DNA of 64,000 nucleotides from Cymodocea nodosa (GCA_036874045.1 JAZBRI010000011.1:5704001-5768000); one strand, 5' to 3'. Shown: positions 9,747 through 21,734, numbered from the stretch's first letter. Translations and numbers: made by a program. The notes: generated by a model not told the origin, from the sequence alone.

Positions 9747-11413
9747 TTACCATACATCATTTCTGATGAATTGATTTAGTTCTTCTTGCATTGCCACTAT
9801 CCAATTTTCATCAAATAATGCTTCTTGTATATTCCTTGGTTCCACCATAGAAAGAAACATACACATACTATTTAAATTTACTGAAGCTCTAGTTTTAACT
9901 CCCTCATTAATATTACCAATGACTTGAGTAATGGGATGTGATGAAGAATAACGCCAATTTCTCTGATTTTCCTCAATATTCTCATCATCATCTGAAAGTC
10001 CATCACTTTCATCATTAGTTTGATCATTTAAGTTCATATTTTTGATTTTTTCAAATAAATCATCAATCTCTCTATTGATCTCTAACTCATTTGGAAAATT
10101 GATCATATCATCATTATCAACATTAGATTGAGATTCTCTAAGAGAATTTTCATTGAAGCTTACATGGAGGGTTTCTTCAATAGTCCTAGAAGTCTTGTTA
10201 TATACTCTATAGGCTTTACTTCTAGTAGAATAACCTACAAAAATTTCATCATCCAATTTGGTTTGAAATTTATCCCTTTTATCCTTAGTATTAAGAATAA
10301 AACACTTGTAGCCAAATGGTTTCATATAGGAAATTTTTGGAACCCTATTAAACATAATTTCAAAAGGAGCTTTATTAACATGAGGTCTTAAATGACTTCT
10401 GTTAATAACATAACAAGCTGTATTTACTGCTTCAACCCAAAGATTTTGAGGTAACTTATGTTCATTCAACATAGTTCTGGCCATTTCTTGAAGTGATCTA
10501 TTCTTTCTCTCAACAACACCTTTTTGACACGATACTCTTGGAAAAGAAAATCTATGATCAATGCCATGCTCATTACAATAGTTATCCATTTGATCATTAT
10601 CAAATTCTGTTCCATGATCACTTCTAAGTTTTTGAATAGAGACTTTGCTCATTTTGAACAAAATTGCAAAACATTTTAAATTTTTCAAAAACTTCTGTCT
10701 TAGATGCTAGACAATATACCCAAGTGTATCTAGAGAAGTCATCTACTAAAAAAAATACATACCATTTACCACCAAGACTCATGATTCTTGTTGGTCCAAA
10801 TAGATCCATATGTATAAGTTCTAAGACTCTCTTGCTTGAAATATCAGTTTTGGATTTAAAAGAGTTTTTGTGAAGTTTACCTAACTCACATGCATCACAC
10901 AAAGTTCTTTGAGTATTTAATCTTTGGTAAACCTCTTACTAAATGTTTTCTAGATAGTTTATGTAACAGTCTCATATTTATGTGTCGAATCCTTCTATGC
11001 CATAGATATGCATCATTAGTTTCAGCTAGCAAACATGAATTTAAATCAACTACACTAGAAGGTAAAGATAAAATACATACAGAACCTTTTGTTTTAGCAA
11101 TAAACTTAATTTCATCTGTATTTTTATCAATAATTTTGCATACATTTTCTTAAAACACTACATAATATCCATTTTCAGTTAGTTTTATGACACTCAGCAA
11201 ATTAAATCCTAGGTTTTCTACATATAGTACATTCGAAATAACACAAGTAGGAGTTATTTGAACATTGTCCATACCTATGATTTTATCTTTGCTTTTGTTT
11301 CCAAATGTTACACTTCCTTTCATGGTATTTGTTAAATTTTGTAATAGACTTTTTTGTCCGGTCATGTGACTTGACGCTCCACTATCCAAAATCCATTTTG
11401 ATGTTATTTCCTC
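9747..11413 (-). pseudogene. Element A: protease, GAG-pre-integrase and integrase
   Basis: The order from 11413 down is aspartic protease (WILDSGASSHMTG), a GAG-pre-integrase zinc region (LWHRRIRHIN... FVCDACELGKLHK), and the integrase core with HMDLFGPT, RSDHGTEFDNDQM and GVVERKNRS, so the D, D and E catalytic residues are all present. Downstream lie the integrase C-terminal part (FGYKCFILNTKDKRDKF, EIFVGYSTRSKAYR) and an acidic linker. A TAA near 11152 and a 1-nt frameshift near 10655 break it; 9747 is a TAA before RT. Residue 11413 is also the proposed first base after a splice acceptor. Confidence 0.85.
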
Positions 11414-12574
11414 CTGCAACACAAATTAAGAAAAACTTTTTCTTGGTACCCAATGTTGTTGAGGACCAAGTTCATTAAATGCATATTTCTTCTTTTTGTT
11501 TAAAAATAGTTTAACATTATCATTTATATTCTTATTAGTTGTAAGTACTATTGATTTATCATTAGCTTCATACTCACATATAGCATTATTGCTTTTGCAA
11601 TCATTCTTTTTGTTTTCAGATGTAGTATAATCAAGACTAAACATATTTTTATCAGATGTTAATTTATTTTGGTCATGCTTATACATTTCAGTAAGTTCAT
11701 ACCAAGATTTTGTACTAGTATTAACATTTTCTGTACATACAAAATCTTTTTCTGCACAAGAACTTTTAGTTTTATCACATGTAGAATGAGTAATTGGTCT
11801 AATACCAGTGTATTGAATTACATGCTCAGGTTTCTGAATTTTCAGTTTACTAAAATTGTTTGAAATTTTAGAAACATTAGAAACTGAATTTCCAGAACAA
11901 GAAAAAAGATTTTTAGAAACATTTATAGTCATGTTAGAAGTACAATTTGACAAATAACATTGATTTATATTATTACTATGTGATTCATCCCTTGAAGTAC
12001 CTACTTCTACATATTTATTACCTTGTTTCATAATGAAAGGAATTTTAGTCTTAGATTTACTTGAACTGTAACTAATAAATCCTTTATTGGCTTGAGATTC
12101 AGGATATTCAGGATAATCAAATCCTAAGCCAAATTTATAAGACACCGTAGGGGTACTAGTTAGTTTGTCTAACTTAGTTTGACTTAAATTCCATTTCTCA
12201 AAGGTAGAATTTAAATCTTGCTCTCTCAGTTTTAATTTTTCTATCTATAATTCAAGTTCATTTATATTGTTTCTCAACATTTCATTTTCAGATTCTATCT
12301 TTAATTTTTCAGCATTTATATTCTGTATTTGTTCATGCAAGATACATTCATTAAATCTAAATTTTTGCAAATCTCTAGCATGATTTTCATTATCACATTT
12401 AAACTTTTCTAAAGTAGTAGACAGGAAACAATTTTCTTCTTCCATAATGGATGAAGATTTTCTAATATTCTTATTTTCTAGTTTACATACTTTAAGTTTT
12501 TGTAATAATGCATGATAAGCACATAATAATTCATCAAAGTTGAAATCTGAATGACTTTCAAGATCAGATAATAC
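11414..12574 (-). other. Element A: coiled-coil/Ser-Asn-rich region with intron-like ends (candidate exitron, 1161 bp)
   Basis: Coding-like region between gag and protease. The first part is Lys/Glu/Leu-rich and helical (LLQKLKVCKLENKNIRKSS, then KLKIESENEMLRNNINELEL); the second is Ser/Asn-rich, ending at a WVPRKSF motif. In sense it begins AAG|GTATTATC and ends TTAATTTGTGTTGCAG|GAG, good plant donor and acceptor sequences. The length is 387 codons, so removal keeps the frame. Element C lacks exactly this block (junction 35696/35697). Element B has an AG|GTA at the aligned donor (42686/42687). TAG near 12243 and TAA near 11426 interrupt the unspliced frame. Confidence 0.6.
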
Positions 12575-13684
12575 CTTAAACTCATCTGCCATGAAGCACA
12601 CATGAGCAACGTCTTCTAACTCTTGTTCTCCTTCTGAATGTGAAGATTTTGATGCTGATTCCTCAGATTCAGACTCTTCAGACGTGTCATCCCAAGTGAC
12701 CTTCAAAGCCTTTTTCTTGTAAAACTTTTCCTAAGTTTTCCAAGCCGTCTTCTTCTGATTTGTCCTACTTTGCTTTTCATTTTTCCTCATAGGACAATTT
12801 GGAGAAAGATGTCCAGGTTTCTTACAGTTGTAACATACATACTTTCTAGATGAAGAATTCTTGTCATTCAATGATTTTGACGTTGAGGGTTTATCATTTT
12901 TGTTCCTTTGGTGTTTTCTTGCTTTCCATGCTTTCTTGAATTTCCTAGTCAGCAAAATCAAATCCTTGTCAGAATTAGTATATATATCAGAATCTGAATT
13001 AATTTCGAAGGCTATTTCTTTCTTCATTTTTAGTTTGTTGTGACTCAGTGATTCATTTAATTGAACTTCATAAGCTGTTAAATTTCCTATTAGTTCATTC
13101 ATAGTATAAACATTTAAATCTCGTGATTCCTCAATTGATGTTACTTTCTGAGACCATTTATAACTTAAGGATTTGAGAATTTTCCTCACCAAATCCTTCT
13201 GTTCAAAATTCTTTCCTAAACATTTTAAAGAGTTTATGATATCAAGAAATCTGGAAAACATCTCAGAAATATTTTCGTCTTCATGCATCTTAAAGAGTTC
13301 ATACTTATGAATCAACATGTTTATTTTTGTCTCTTTAACTTGAGAAGTACCTTCATGTGAAACTTCTAATGCATGCCACACCTCATAAGCAAATTTATAT
13401 GCCGATACTTTACTGAACTGTTCATAACTCAATGCACAAAATAAAATATTTAAGCCCTTAGCATTCAAAGTTTCATTTTCTTTTTCAGTAATTGTCCAAG
13501 TATTATAAGGAGTAGTTAACGGAGTATATGGTTTAGAAATCATGAACCACAATTTATGATCTATACTTTGAAGAAAAATAGTCATCCTATATTTCCAATA
13601 TTCAAAATGTATTCCATCAAATAAAGGAGGACGATTAAGATTTTGGCCTTCATATAAAGAAAAATTACCATTTCTAGTAGCCAT
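12575..13684 (-). pseudogene. Element A: gag (UBN2-type capsid and CCHC zinc knuckle)
   Basis: Starts at ATG 13684, about 185 bp below the PBS. The N-terminal part is the copia gag-polypeptide (UBN2) family: LFDGIHFEYWKYRMTIFLQS, an ALS.EQF segment, EVWHALEVSHEGTSQVK, and a long helical stretch. The zinc knuckle is CYNCKKPGHLSPNC (CX2CX4HX4C), all four ligands present, after a basic Lys/Arg/Ser-rich stretch. A TAG at 12729-12731 follows 18 codons after the knuckle; element C has TAG at the same codon. Beyond it the frame continues through LKVTWDD and a Ser/Glu-rich acidic part to VCFMADEFK at the proposed donor. It forms the virus-like particle. Confidence 0.85.
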
Positions 13685-13870
13685 TTTACCTTAAATTTTT
13701 CAACCTATTTGATTTTAAATAGTCTAAAAACTTTAAAACAACTTGAGCCTTAAATCAATAGAGTTAAACGTATACTCAGATATTAATTTTCGTTTAAAAA
13801 CAAGGAAGGTAGAATAAGCAATGATATTAAATAAGTTGGTATCGATTTTATATCAAAGATTATTAACAAA

Positions 13871-13882
13871 GCTCTAATACCA
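13871..13882 (-). other. Element A primer binding site
   Basis: In sense TGGTATTAGAGC, two bases after the 5' LTR end. It is one base off the usual TGGTATCAGAGC, which pairs with the 3' end of initiator tRNA-Met. The stretch from here to the gag ATG is a short leader without ORFs. Confidence 0.85.
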
Positions 13883-13884
13883 CT

Positions 13885-15531
13885 TGTAGGATCATATGGC
13901 TACACAAGAGGGGGGTGAATTGTGTATTTTTAATATTTTCTGAAATATAATTGAAACTTTAAAACTCAAAAATAAGTCAAGACATCATTTTTATTCAAGG
14001 TTTCAATTACAATATACAATTCAATTCTCCTTAGAAATTGTAGATGCAATTATATCTCGATACCATGTATCATCTAAACAATTTCATAACTACAAATAGA
14101 GAAAACTAATTTGTGGAATTTAAAACTTTTCTCCCTGTTTGAGATCTTTCTTCTTCTTCTTTTTCTTCTTCAGCAATTCTTCAGTGACGAATATCTTGTC
14201 TTTTCATGCTTCACCGAATTTGCTTTCTTCTGATACTTCAAATCTTCAGTAACGAAAATCTTACCTTTTTATGCTTCACTGAACTTTCTTCCACTTGAGA
14301 GATTTTTCCCGAAGAGGTGTTTTTGATCCCTAAAAAAGATTTTTCTTTTGATGTGTAGGGATGGTTTGATCCTTGAAAAGATTTTTCTTTTTGGTGTGCA
14401 AGGATGGTTTGATCCTTGAAAAGATTTTTCTTTTTGGTGTGCAAGGATGGTTTGATCCTTGAAAAGATTTTTCTTTTTGGTGTGCAAGGATGGTTTGATC
14501 AACGAGAATTCTATGCCTTTTATACTGTATCTTCATTTCATGCATATCCTTCACGTTTAACCACTACCAATTTTCCACTTCTCCACGTCTTTTCTTTTTC
14601 CTTCATCGAAACACACACGTTCTAACCCACGTTTATATTTCGAATTTTCTTTAATCATCAGTCTCTGAAAAATTTCCTGAAAATAAACTTTCTCGTCCAA
14701 AAATTTTTCATTAGTGTAATAAGAAGTCATTACTTTAATGTTAACTAAACAAGTAACACAAGTATATATATATAACTTAGCGTTTCTAACTTAACGAGTT
14801 CACCATGTGCTATTTCACGTGACAAGTACTGTAGCTAACTCAACGAACTAAGTCCGTGGTGTTATGCTATCCCAACGAACTATCTCCGTTGTGTTATGAT
14901 AACTCAACGAACTAGTAATAAACAAATGTTTTTAAAATAAGAATTTTACCACGTGCAAAAATAACAACTTAAGTTTATAACACTAACCTAACGCGTTGCC
15001 TTAGTGTTCAATATAGCAACTCAACGCATTTAGTTATGTTAACTTAACGAGTTAAACATGTGCACCTCACGTGATACAATACAACATTTGTAACTTATAA
15101 TTTCACCACGTGTATAACACTAACTTAACGAGTTCGTCTCTTCTTTTACTCACTAACTTAACAAGTTATCACGTGACCTATTTTAACCTTTAAGCCTCTA
15201 ACTTAACGAGCTCTCACGTGACCTCTATACAAACAAAACTCTAACTTAACGAGTTGTCTAAACGTGCACTGTTCATGATACAGAAGATATAACATTAAAA
15301 CATATCATGCTTTTCAATAAAAACACACGTTAACTTAACGTTTAGCTAAATGAGAAATTAATGCAACGAAATGACTAGTTATTAACTTCAGATCCAATAC
15401 AGACAAGTATTTATATCAGTAAGCTTTTCTGTATTAATTGATGATTTTAATTTCTTTTCACAAGCAATAGTAATTGAGCAAATATGATTATTTTCATTCA
15501 GCACAAATCATCAAAACAAAAATACTCAACA
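13885..15531 (-). repeat. Element A 5' LTR
   Basis: Pairs with 2278-3945; ends TGTAGGATCA and ATACTCAACA on the plus strand. Differences from the 3' LTR are scattered substitutions plus a short deletion near 13978. It carries the same U3 G-box cluster (14816-15220), half-sites, TATA box and four-copy 43-bp array. The following bases 15532-15536 repeat the ATACA target. Confidence 0.92.
14515..14526 (-). promoter_or_regulatory. TATA box of the A 5' LTR
   Basis: Sense AGTATAAAAGGC. The same box occurs in C's LTR (ATATAAAAGG, about 55514-55524) and in the solo LTR (ATATAAAAGG near 58987). It separates the G-box and half-site-rich U3 from the R/U5 part holding the 43-bp repeat. Confidence 0.6.
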
Positions 15532-16951
15532 ATACAACATCACCAAAAAATAACTTTGAATTCATATGCTATAGTTGAGAAATAAAAACATTAAACCAAT
15601 TGATTTGAATTCTATTCAGGAGGCCATAAGTTGCATATAAATAACTTCTGCTAACTTCTAGATTATGTCTGACTCTCTGAAATAAATTAGTATGTAGAAT
15701 ATTTGCAATAAACCTTGCCTCTACATTTAGATTTTCCATTAATCTCATTTCTGTATATACACCTGGAATCTATGATAACAACGAAATGTTCCATTCAAGC
15801 TGTCTAACAATGTCAAATCTGTTAGTAATAACAACACCTTCATTCTGTAGTCCTAAAACTTCAAAAAATCAATTCAAGAGATAAGGTGAACTCCTGTTGA
15901 GTTATTTGAGTTGTCAATATATTGTTATTCTTGACTAGATTGCTGTAAAAAACTGCAATAAGCTCTTTGTATTGCTTCCATTTTGTTCCAATTGGCAAGA
16001 ATTGCATTAAGCCTTGAAACTCAAATAGATCTCTTATTTCCAATAAATTTCTAAACTTTATTGGTTAAGCATGTAGAATCTAACATGAAATCAAATTATT
16101 GTATTTCTACAATGTTTCCTTAGATCTAAAATAAATTGAATTTCCTTGAATGTTTATTATTCTATACAAAGAAGTTGATACCTAAAGCCTTGATTCTGAA
16201 TTTAATTCATCTTTAGGAATCTCTTCTTCGAAATGAATGTCATTGTGTTCCTCTATCAAAAGATTTTCTTGAAGCTGCTCTGGTAAGCTTGATTCTTCAA
16301 CTTCAATAGAGTAAGGAACATTTGCAATATTTGTTACATCCATTTGTTCGGTTTCTACAGAGTGTTCAAAGTTCAAATTTTCCACAAATTCAACAGCCTG
16401 CATATCTATCTGTAATTCTTTAGTTTCTACAACAAATATTTCCATTTGTACATGCTGTGAATTCTCAAACTCTAGTTTTATAGATTCTGAAATAGGTTGA
16501 TCAATATTAAGTTCTTCTAGAGTCTTATCTTTTTCAATAGTTACCACTCTAGACAATCCAACCTCTGAACTAATTATTGCCTCAATATTTTCAAGCACAT
16601 ATGCAATAACTTGTTCAATATCAGTTGTCTAATGCTCTGATTTTTCAATTTCCCTATCATTAGGGCTTGAAACAATAGAAAAACTTGAACTAATTTGTTT
16701 CTTTGATTTCTTTTCAAGTTTTCTAGAAAAAGAGAATAGAGTCACATTATCATCATCAGTTTCAGTGTGTTTCTGAATTGATGAGCTTATCAGATGCACT
16801 ATAAGGTACAATGTCTAGACATACATTGTCTGTTGGAATTAACTCATCATCTGATTTTTCTTTTTCAACTAAAGTTGTTTCTTTAGAAACAATCTCTTTT
16901 TGCTTCATTTTTCTTACTCTCTTTCTCTTGTAACAAGTCAATTGCTCTTCT
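15532..16951 (-). pseudogene. Element C: middle and conserved domain of the aORF
   Basis: Homologue of 4774-6170 of element A. Readable blocks include EIRDLFEFQGL, GTKWKQYKELIAVFYSNL, and an acidic Ser/Glu/Ile-rich middle with SVETEQMDV and LPEQLQENLL. C keeps TGG where A has TAG in the GTKWKQ block. Stops and frameshifts divide it into three or more fragments. It is bounded by element A on the left and, at the duplicated target CTTCT (16947-16951), by a solo LTR on the right. Confidence 0.75.
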
Positions 16952-18188
16952 TGTAGGATCGTTGTATCACAAGAGGGGGGATGAATTGTGTCTTTAGCAA
17001 TTAAAATTACCAGCAAATAAAACAAGAGCACAAAACACTCGTAAATAAAATTCTATTCTTTATAAACTTTAAAGACAGAATTTACAATATCTTTTCAGCT
17101 CAATTCCCTTCTTGACGGTTTTGATACAGTAATGTCTAATATATAATTCAAGTAGAAAATGAAGTCCTTATTCAAATCTAATTTTGAATTGTATAAAACC
17201 TGATCTTTAAGCACATAGCTTCTTTCCTTCTTTTTGCTCAGCTTCTGTATCTCATCTTCTGCAGTTGTCGAATTTCCAAACTACTTGCGTTTGTAGCTCC
17301 TTTTTTGAAATTGCTTGGAATTTTGAACTTCTTTTAATGTTGGAGAATTTTTCTAAATATGAATATTCAAACGTAACTTTTTAATTAAGGATCCGAATTG
17401 AATATTCAGACTTGGTTTTTGAGATTGGGATCCTTTGATGTAATGTAGCTTGTACTCTCTATTAGTAATCAAACTCTATCTTCACATTCAGCATGTTCAT
17501 CCACTAAATCTATAATCTACGTACTAATTTTTTCTTTAATTCAAATTACTATCTTTTTGAATTTCAACTTTCTCCACTATCATTTTGAATTTCCATAATC
17601 TCTACTCGTAGATTCACCAAAACTTTATCTTCCTAGAGTTTTGTGTAATATCTTCTAAGTTTTCATTTTAATCAAACACTTATCCTTTAAGTCCTGTAAA
17701 AACTCTAACACTTATCTGTAACTCTTCGAGTTTTTGCACTTGCAAAACACGTGACTGAACAAAGCAAACTTATCTATTCGTTAGTCATTTTATAAAACTC
17801 GAATAGTTATCTATCCATGCGTATAAAAACTCGAACAGTTATTTAACTCTTCGATTTTCATTACCGAACGCACATAGAAAACACGTGATAACTTAAAACA
17901 TTAAAAACACACATGCAGATAACTTAACTATACGAGTTTTTAACATAACTCTTTGACTAAATCGAAACATTAACTATCCGAAAGTTTAACTGTGAAATGC
18001 TAACTATCCAAAAACTTTAACTATTCGAAAGCTATAACTATCTGAAAGTTAACTATCTCAATTTTTAAATGAAACTTTCTGATAAATTGTCAACATTTAA
18101 TTATGTGACTATTATACTTAGAAAATATTATTTAGACTTATTTAAAAACTTTAATAAAGCATTCATCATTGAAACAAAATTCCTAACA
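16952..18188 (-). mobile_element. Solo LTR of the element-B family (family 2) inside C's aORF
   Basis: Plus-strand ends are TGTAGGATCG and AATTCCTAACA, the reverse complement of B's LTR ends. It is flanked by CTTCT on both sides (16947-16951; 18189-18193). There is no internal sequence, so it most likely arose by recombination between the two LTRs of a full element. It carries many half-sites of the GAATAG and GGATAG types (for example CTCGAATAGTTA near 17798) and CACGTG boxes near 17750 and 17882. Confidence 0.88.
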
Positions 18189-18735
18189 CTTCTTCTATTG
18201 TTGCTGTTTTCTTCTAAATCTAATCCAAAAAAGTTTTCTGTTTTAATTCTTCGAAGGCACTTTCTATAGCTATTGACTTTTGAAGACTTGCAACTTTTTC
18301 CTGATCAACAACAATATTTGTTTGTTTTTCCTTTGAATATAAAGGTGTAGGTATAGCAGATTCATGTACTTCCTCAAATGATTATAGTCTTGTTCTATTG
18401 ATAAGTGTTTGAGGAATTCTATTTGAAGTACCTACTCCTTTTTCTAAATATTTAGTATATTGTTCCAAAAAGGCTATCTCCGCACATTTCATGTGATATT
18501 CTCTATCATATTTACTTCTTATTCCCATATATTGTATACTAGCAGCTATATTGTGAAGTTCTTGTCTAACTTCATCTAATATTTCTTTAGAAAAGAAATA
18601 GTCACTGTAGATTTGAGCTAACCTTTTGTCAACTTGCAAAATTTTCTTAAACCATGCTCATGGAACGTCATCTACATCTATTTCTTTGCCTTTAGCATTT
18701 CCTTTGCCATGCCCTTTGTTGAACTTGGAAAACAT
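18189..18735 (-). pseudogene. Element C: N-terminal part of the aORF
   Basis: ATG at 18735 (FSKFNKGHGKGNAKGKEID). It contains the helical module DKRLAQIYSDYFFSKEILDEV, then MGIRSKYDREYHMKC and LEQYTKYLEKGVGTSNR, closely matching A. A TGA near 18658 replaces an Arg codon present in A; a second stop falls near 18380. It continues across the solo LTR at 16951. Confidence 0.72.
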
Positions 18736-18818
18736 CGTAGCAGGTTGTAATAGGAACAAGTGGGAAAGATGTTTAGAAAGATGTTTACAAGATAACCTAA
18801 GTTACCGTATAATAAGTG

Positions 18819-18958
18819 TTTAAATAGAGTTTTTGTAGAATAACTTAACGAGTCTATTAGTCGGGTTTGAGCTTTAAAAGAATATTGAATAAAATTTATT
18901 CAATCAAGGTACCCGAAAACATTAAGCATAACTCGTTAAGTTATCTAACTTAACAAGT
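18819..18958 (-). promoter_or_regulatory. Element C: candidate internal promoter for the aORF
   Basis: Sense CTCTATTTAAACACTTAT with the TATA-like core at 18819-18826, about 85-90 bp above the ATG. Upstream, 18931-18958 is an inverted pair: ACTCGTTAAGTTA facing TAACTTAACAAGT with two bases between. It matches A's 6809-6816 and 6922-6950 in order and spacing. Confidence 0.5.
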
Positions 18959-19344
18959 AAAACACTGTCTAGAGGTAGTTTTACACGTTACCTTACATAA
19001 CATAACGTCTAATTAGCATACTTAACAATAATTCAGATGTTTTCAACTGAAAGCTTCCGATAACAACAGACAAGCTAAAAGTAACTTAAATAACCATTAT
19101 CTTGAGAACATTCTAAACTATTCTAATATTCCTTTTATGAACCTAAAATAGTTTGTTTGTCTATTAATTTTTTTCATCAAGATCTTAAGAGGACTAAACT
19201 CAGATTAGCTAAGATCTATATTCTGAATGATATTAATCTGTTTTTGGACATTGTAATTCCTCCCCCTACAAATATACTTCAAATATATTCAATAACACAC
19301 AAAATATACTTGTATAAAGTAGGTGCTACTTATAACTATTCTTT
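18959..19344 (-). other. Element C: spacer before the aORF promoter
   Basis: Homologous to 6960-7340 of element A, including the purine tract (sense TTGTAGGGGGAGGAATTAC near 19255-19272). It has no ORF. It is joined directly to an RNase H fragment because about 1.07 kb present in A is missing here. Confidence 0.6.
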
Positions 19345-19507
19345 AATTTTTACTAGACATAAATCCTAATTTAATTTTTACTAGACACAAATCCTAATTT
19401 AATTTTTCCTTTAATTACGTTATCTCTTAGAAAATGATGTCTAACCTCTATATGTTTAGCTCTAGAATGTAATACAGGATTTTTGGAAAGATTTATTGTA
19501 GAACTAC
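19345..19507 (-). pseudogene. Element C: RNase H C-terminal fragment
   Basis: Encodes the STINLSKNP, HSRAKHIEVRHHFLRDN and FVSSKN motifs, then stops; the QLADIFTKPL end is deleted. A 28-bp direct duplication (19345-19372 and 19373-19400) lies at the deletion junction. The other side of the gene continues at 27327, across gypsy element D. Confidence 0.7.
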
Positions 19508-21728
19508 TGTAAAGTTAAGATTTGTGCATTTTATGATATGTTAAAGCATGCATTTTATGGATTTCAATTGCATATCACATGATATTTATATAAGATTACA
19601 TGAAAACTATATTTTTAGGCTATGCATGTTTTTATGTATTAAAATTTAATTAATGCACAAATTTACTTTTAATAAAATTAATGTCAAGTTACTAGCCTAT
19701 ATGTAGACACTTAGTTCTTGGGAATAAACCATTTCTCACACATTTCAATTGCACACATGCATGACGTAAGTGTTATATATACTTTTAAATTGAATATTAT
19801 TATTAACAGAAATCATTGGCATGATGTAAATAATAAGTCCCATTTTATTCATGGTTAAAATCAAGATCTAATATCAATTTTTATTACATCTATTTTATGT
19901 TCTTGTTATGTGCTAAGTATTCTCCAAGTTTCATTTTAATAGGTGGCATCTATTGGAGCTTAAAAGATGAATTAATCTTCACCATTGGATGGAGATCTTA
20001 AATCATATATGGCTGGATTAATCCCAGCCATTGGATCAAAACTTACACTTAATAAAAAGGACCATGATCATCCATGCAAGGAATCTCTCCATTTCGGGCA
20101 ACTCCATTCATGCAACGGCTGCAGCCGTTTCTTCCATTCCAATGCTGAGAGTGGAGGTGGACAATCGTTTCCAGCAATTCTCCATCATTCCTAGCAACCT
20201 CCCTTCTCTTCCAAGGACGTGGACCAGCTAGTTCCCCAAGAAAGGTGAGCATTTTTGCATCTTCCTCCTCCATTGAAGATACTTTCTCCTCTTTCAGGGC
20301 GGAGTCTTAGGCATAACAAGCTTCACGGGTGGTTTTACGGTGGATTGGTGGAGAGAAGCCATGCCGGAGCATTCAAAAGCAAGGAAGGATGTGTTTTACA
20401 GTGGACGGTGAATAGGGAGCATCTTCTTGGCTCAAGACAGCACAAGTTTGTTGCTTTGGAGGCTTAAGGACGTGCAACTCACTTCTTCCTTTGCATACCT
20501 AGGCAGATCCCTTCAAAAACACAATCCACGAGTGGTGATAGTCTTGCAAAGAGTCAATTGAAGTGGTATACAACCAAATAGGAAGCATATGCGAGGAAAC
20601 AAGTGAAGACTTTACAGTAAAAACTAGAGAGGAGAGATCCTCATACATAGTTCCTTACTGCTATTGCATATTTGTATGAGTGTTGGATGTATGTGTTGAT
20701 ATATAGAATTCCATGTTTGTTTTATTTATTTACTAGCTTATTTTTAGATTTCAGAAGTTATTTAGATACTGGATGATGTTTAATGTGATTTTTCAATGTT
20801 TATATGTGAATACTATAATCATCAATCGAGTGTTTGAAGAAATAGTTGTGTATATAAATGCAGAAATTCGTGTATAGAGTTTTTATCTGTTTTGTTTAAT
20901 TGATTTCTATCAGCTCCAATGATGGTTTTGATCGAATCTTGATGCAATCTCATATGGTTTTAAGTCTACTTTCCAATGGATGTCATTTCATAATTTTTGG
21001 ATGTTGTTTGAGTGGTTTTCACGAATTAATTCTCAACAGGTGCATCTGACCTAGAATGCAGGTGCACATAGAGATTTTGTGCGTTTTTTTGATCATTGAT
21101 TTCTTTGAGCATAGATTGAGTTTTCATGATCTATAAATTGGGTTTTCAAGATGAAGAAGTCAGTTTGCGATGAGATTTTATTTCACACCATTTCGTAAAG
21201 ATTACACAAAGTCTTGTAAAGACATGTGTTTTGTGATTCGATATCCGCGTTTTATGCTCTCTTGGTAGATTTGATGTCAATAACTCTTGGGTTTGAATTA
21301 GATCAGGAAATTATGCTAGATTTTAGATATTTAAAAATCCTTTTCAAATTGTATTTTTACGTGAATTTTCAGTGTATATTTTGGAAGGAATACGTTTTAC
21401 AAGTGGAAGCCATTTCTATAATTTCAAGAGCTATAATAGAGTTATAGGTGAGATTGTTTTGGAGTTGATTTTTGTATGTATATTCGTGTATTTGTCCCAA
21501 TTTAACTTTTAACCTTAAGTCTAACCATTGTTTAAATAAATTAAGATGCAAAGAAAGTTTTACAGTAGGATATTAATCAAACAATCAATCTAATAAACGT
21601 CATTTAGACATACTCCCTGTGGAAATGACCCGTACTTGCACTACTTAATACAATAAGGCACCATGTGCTTGCGGTTAAATTATAAATGTAAAACTTGTGC
21701 TTTTAATGACACATGTTTCAACCTTACA
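19508..21728 (+). repeat. Element D 5' LTR
   Basis: Begins TGTAAAGTTAAG and ends TTCAACCTTACA; pairs with 25116-27326 along its whole length. Small ORFs near 19985-20470 recur in the other LTR and are not genes. A stretch near 21610-21675 (CTCCCTGTGGAAATGACC, GTACTTGCAC) resembles the U5-like part of repeat F3. Confidence 0.88.
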
Positions 21729-21734
21729 AGTTTT

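Larger units (their letters stand above)
2278..15531 (-). mobile_element. Sirevirus-like Ty1/copia element A, full length with both LTRs
   Basis: 13,254 bp, flanked by ATACA on both sides (2273-2277; 15532-15536). In sense order (right to left): 5' LTR, PBS complementary to tRNA-iMet, gag, coiled-coil region, protease, integrase, RT, RNase H, spacer with an internal TATA box, aORF, polypurine tracts, 3' LTR. The integrase-before-RT order makes it Ty1/copia. Long LTRs, the coiled-coil gag extension, the extra ORF after pol and multiple polypurine tracts fit the Sirevirus (SIRE/Maximus) lineage. Several stops and frameshifts make it non-autonomous now. The close match of its two LTRs suggests a fairly young insertion. 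Confidence 0.9.

Noticed and set aside
19345..19507. The second A-versus-C length difference (RNase H end) as another lost intron
   Set aside because: Its ends are not GT..AG, the frame is destroyed, and a 28-bp duplication marks the join; a plain deletion explains it.
19985..20467. Cluster of 65-75 codon ORFs on both strands
   Set aside because: They lie inside the D LTR and recur almost unchanged at 25593-25918; overlapping frames on both strands and no known motif.
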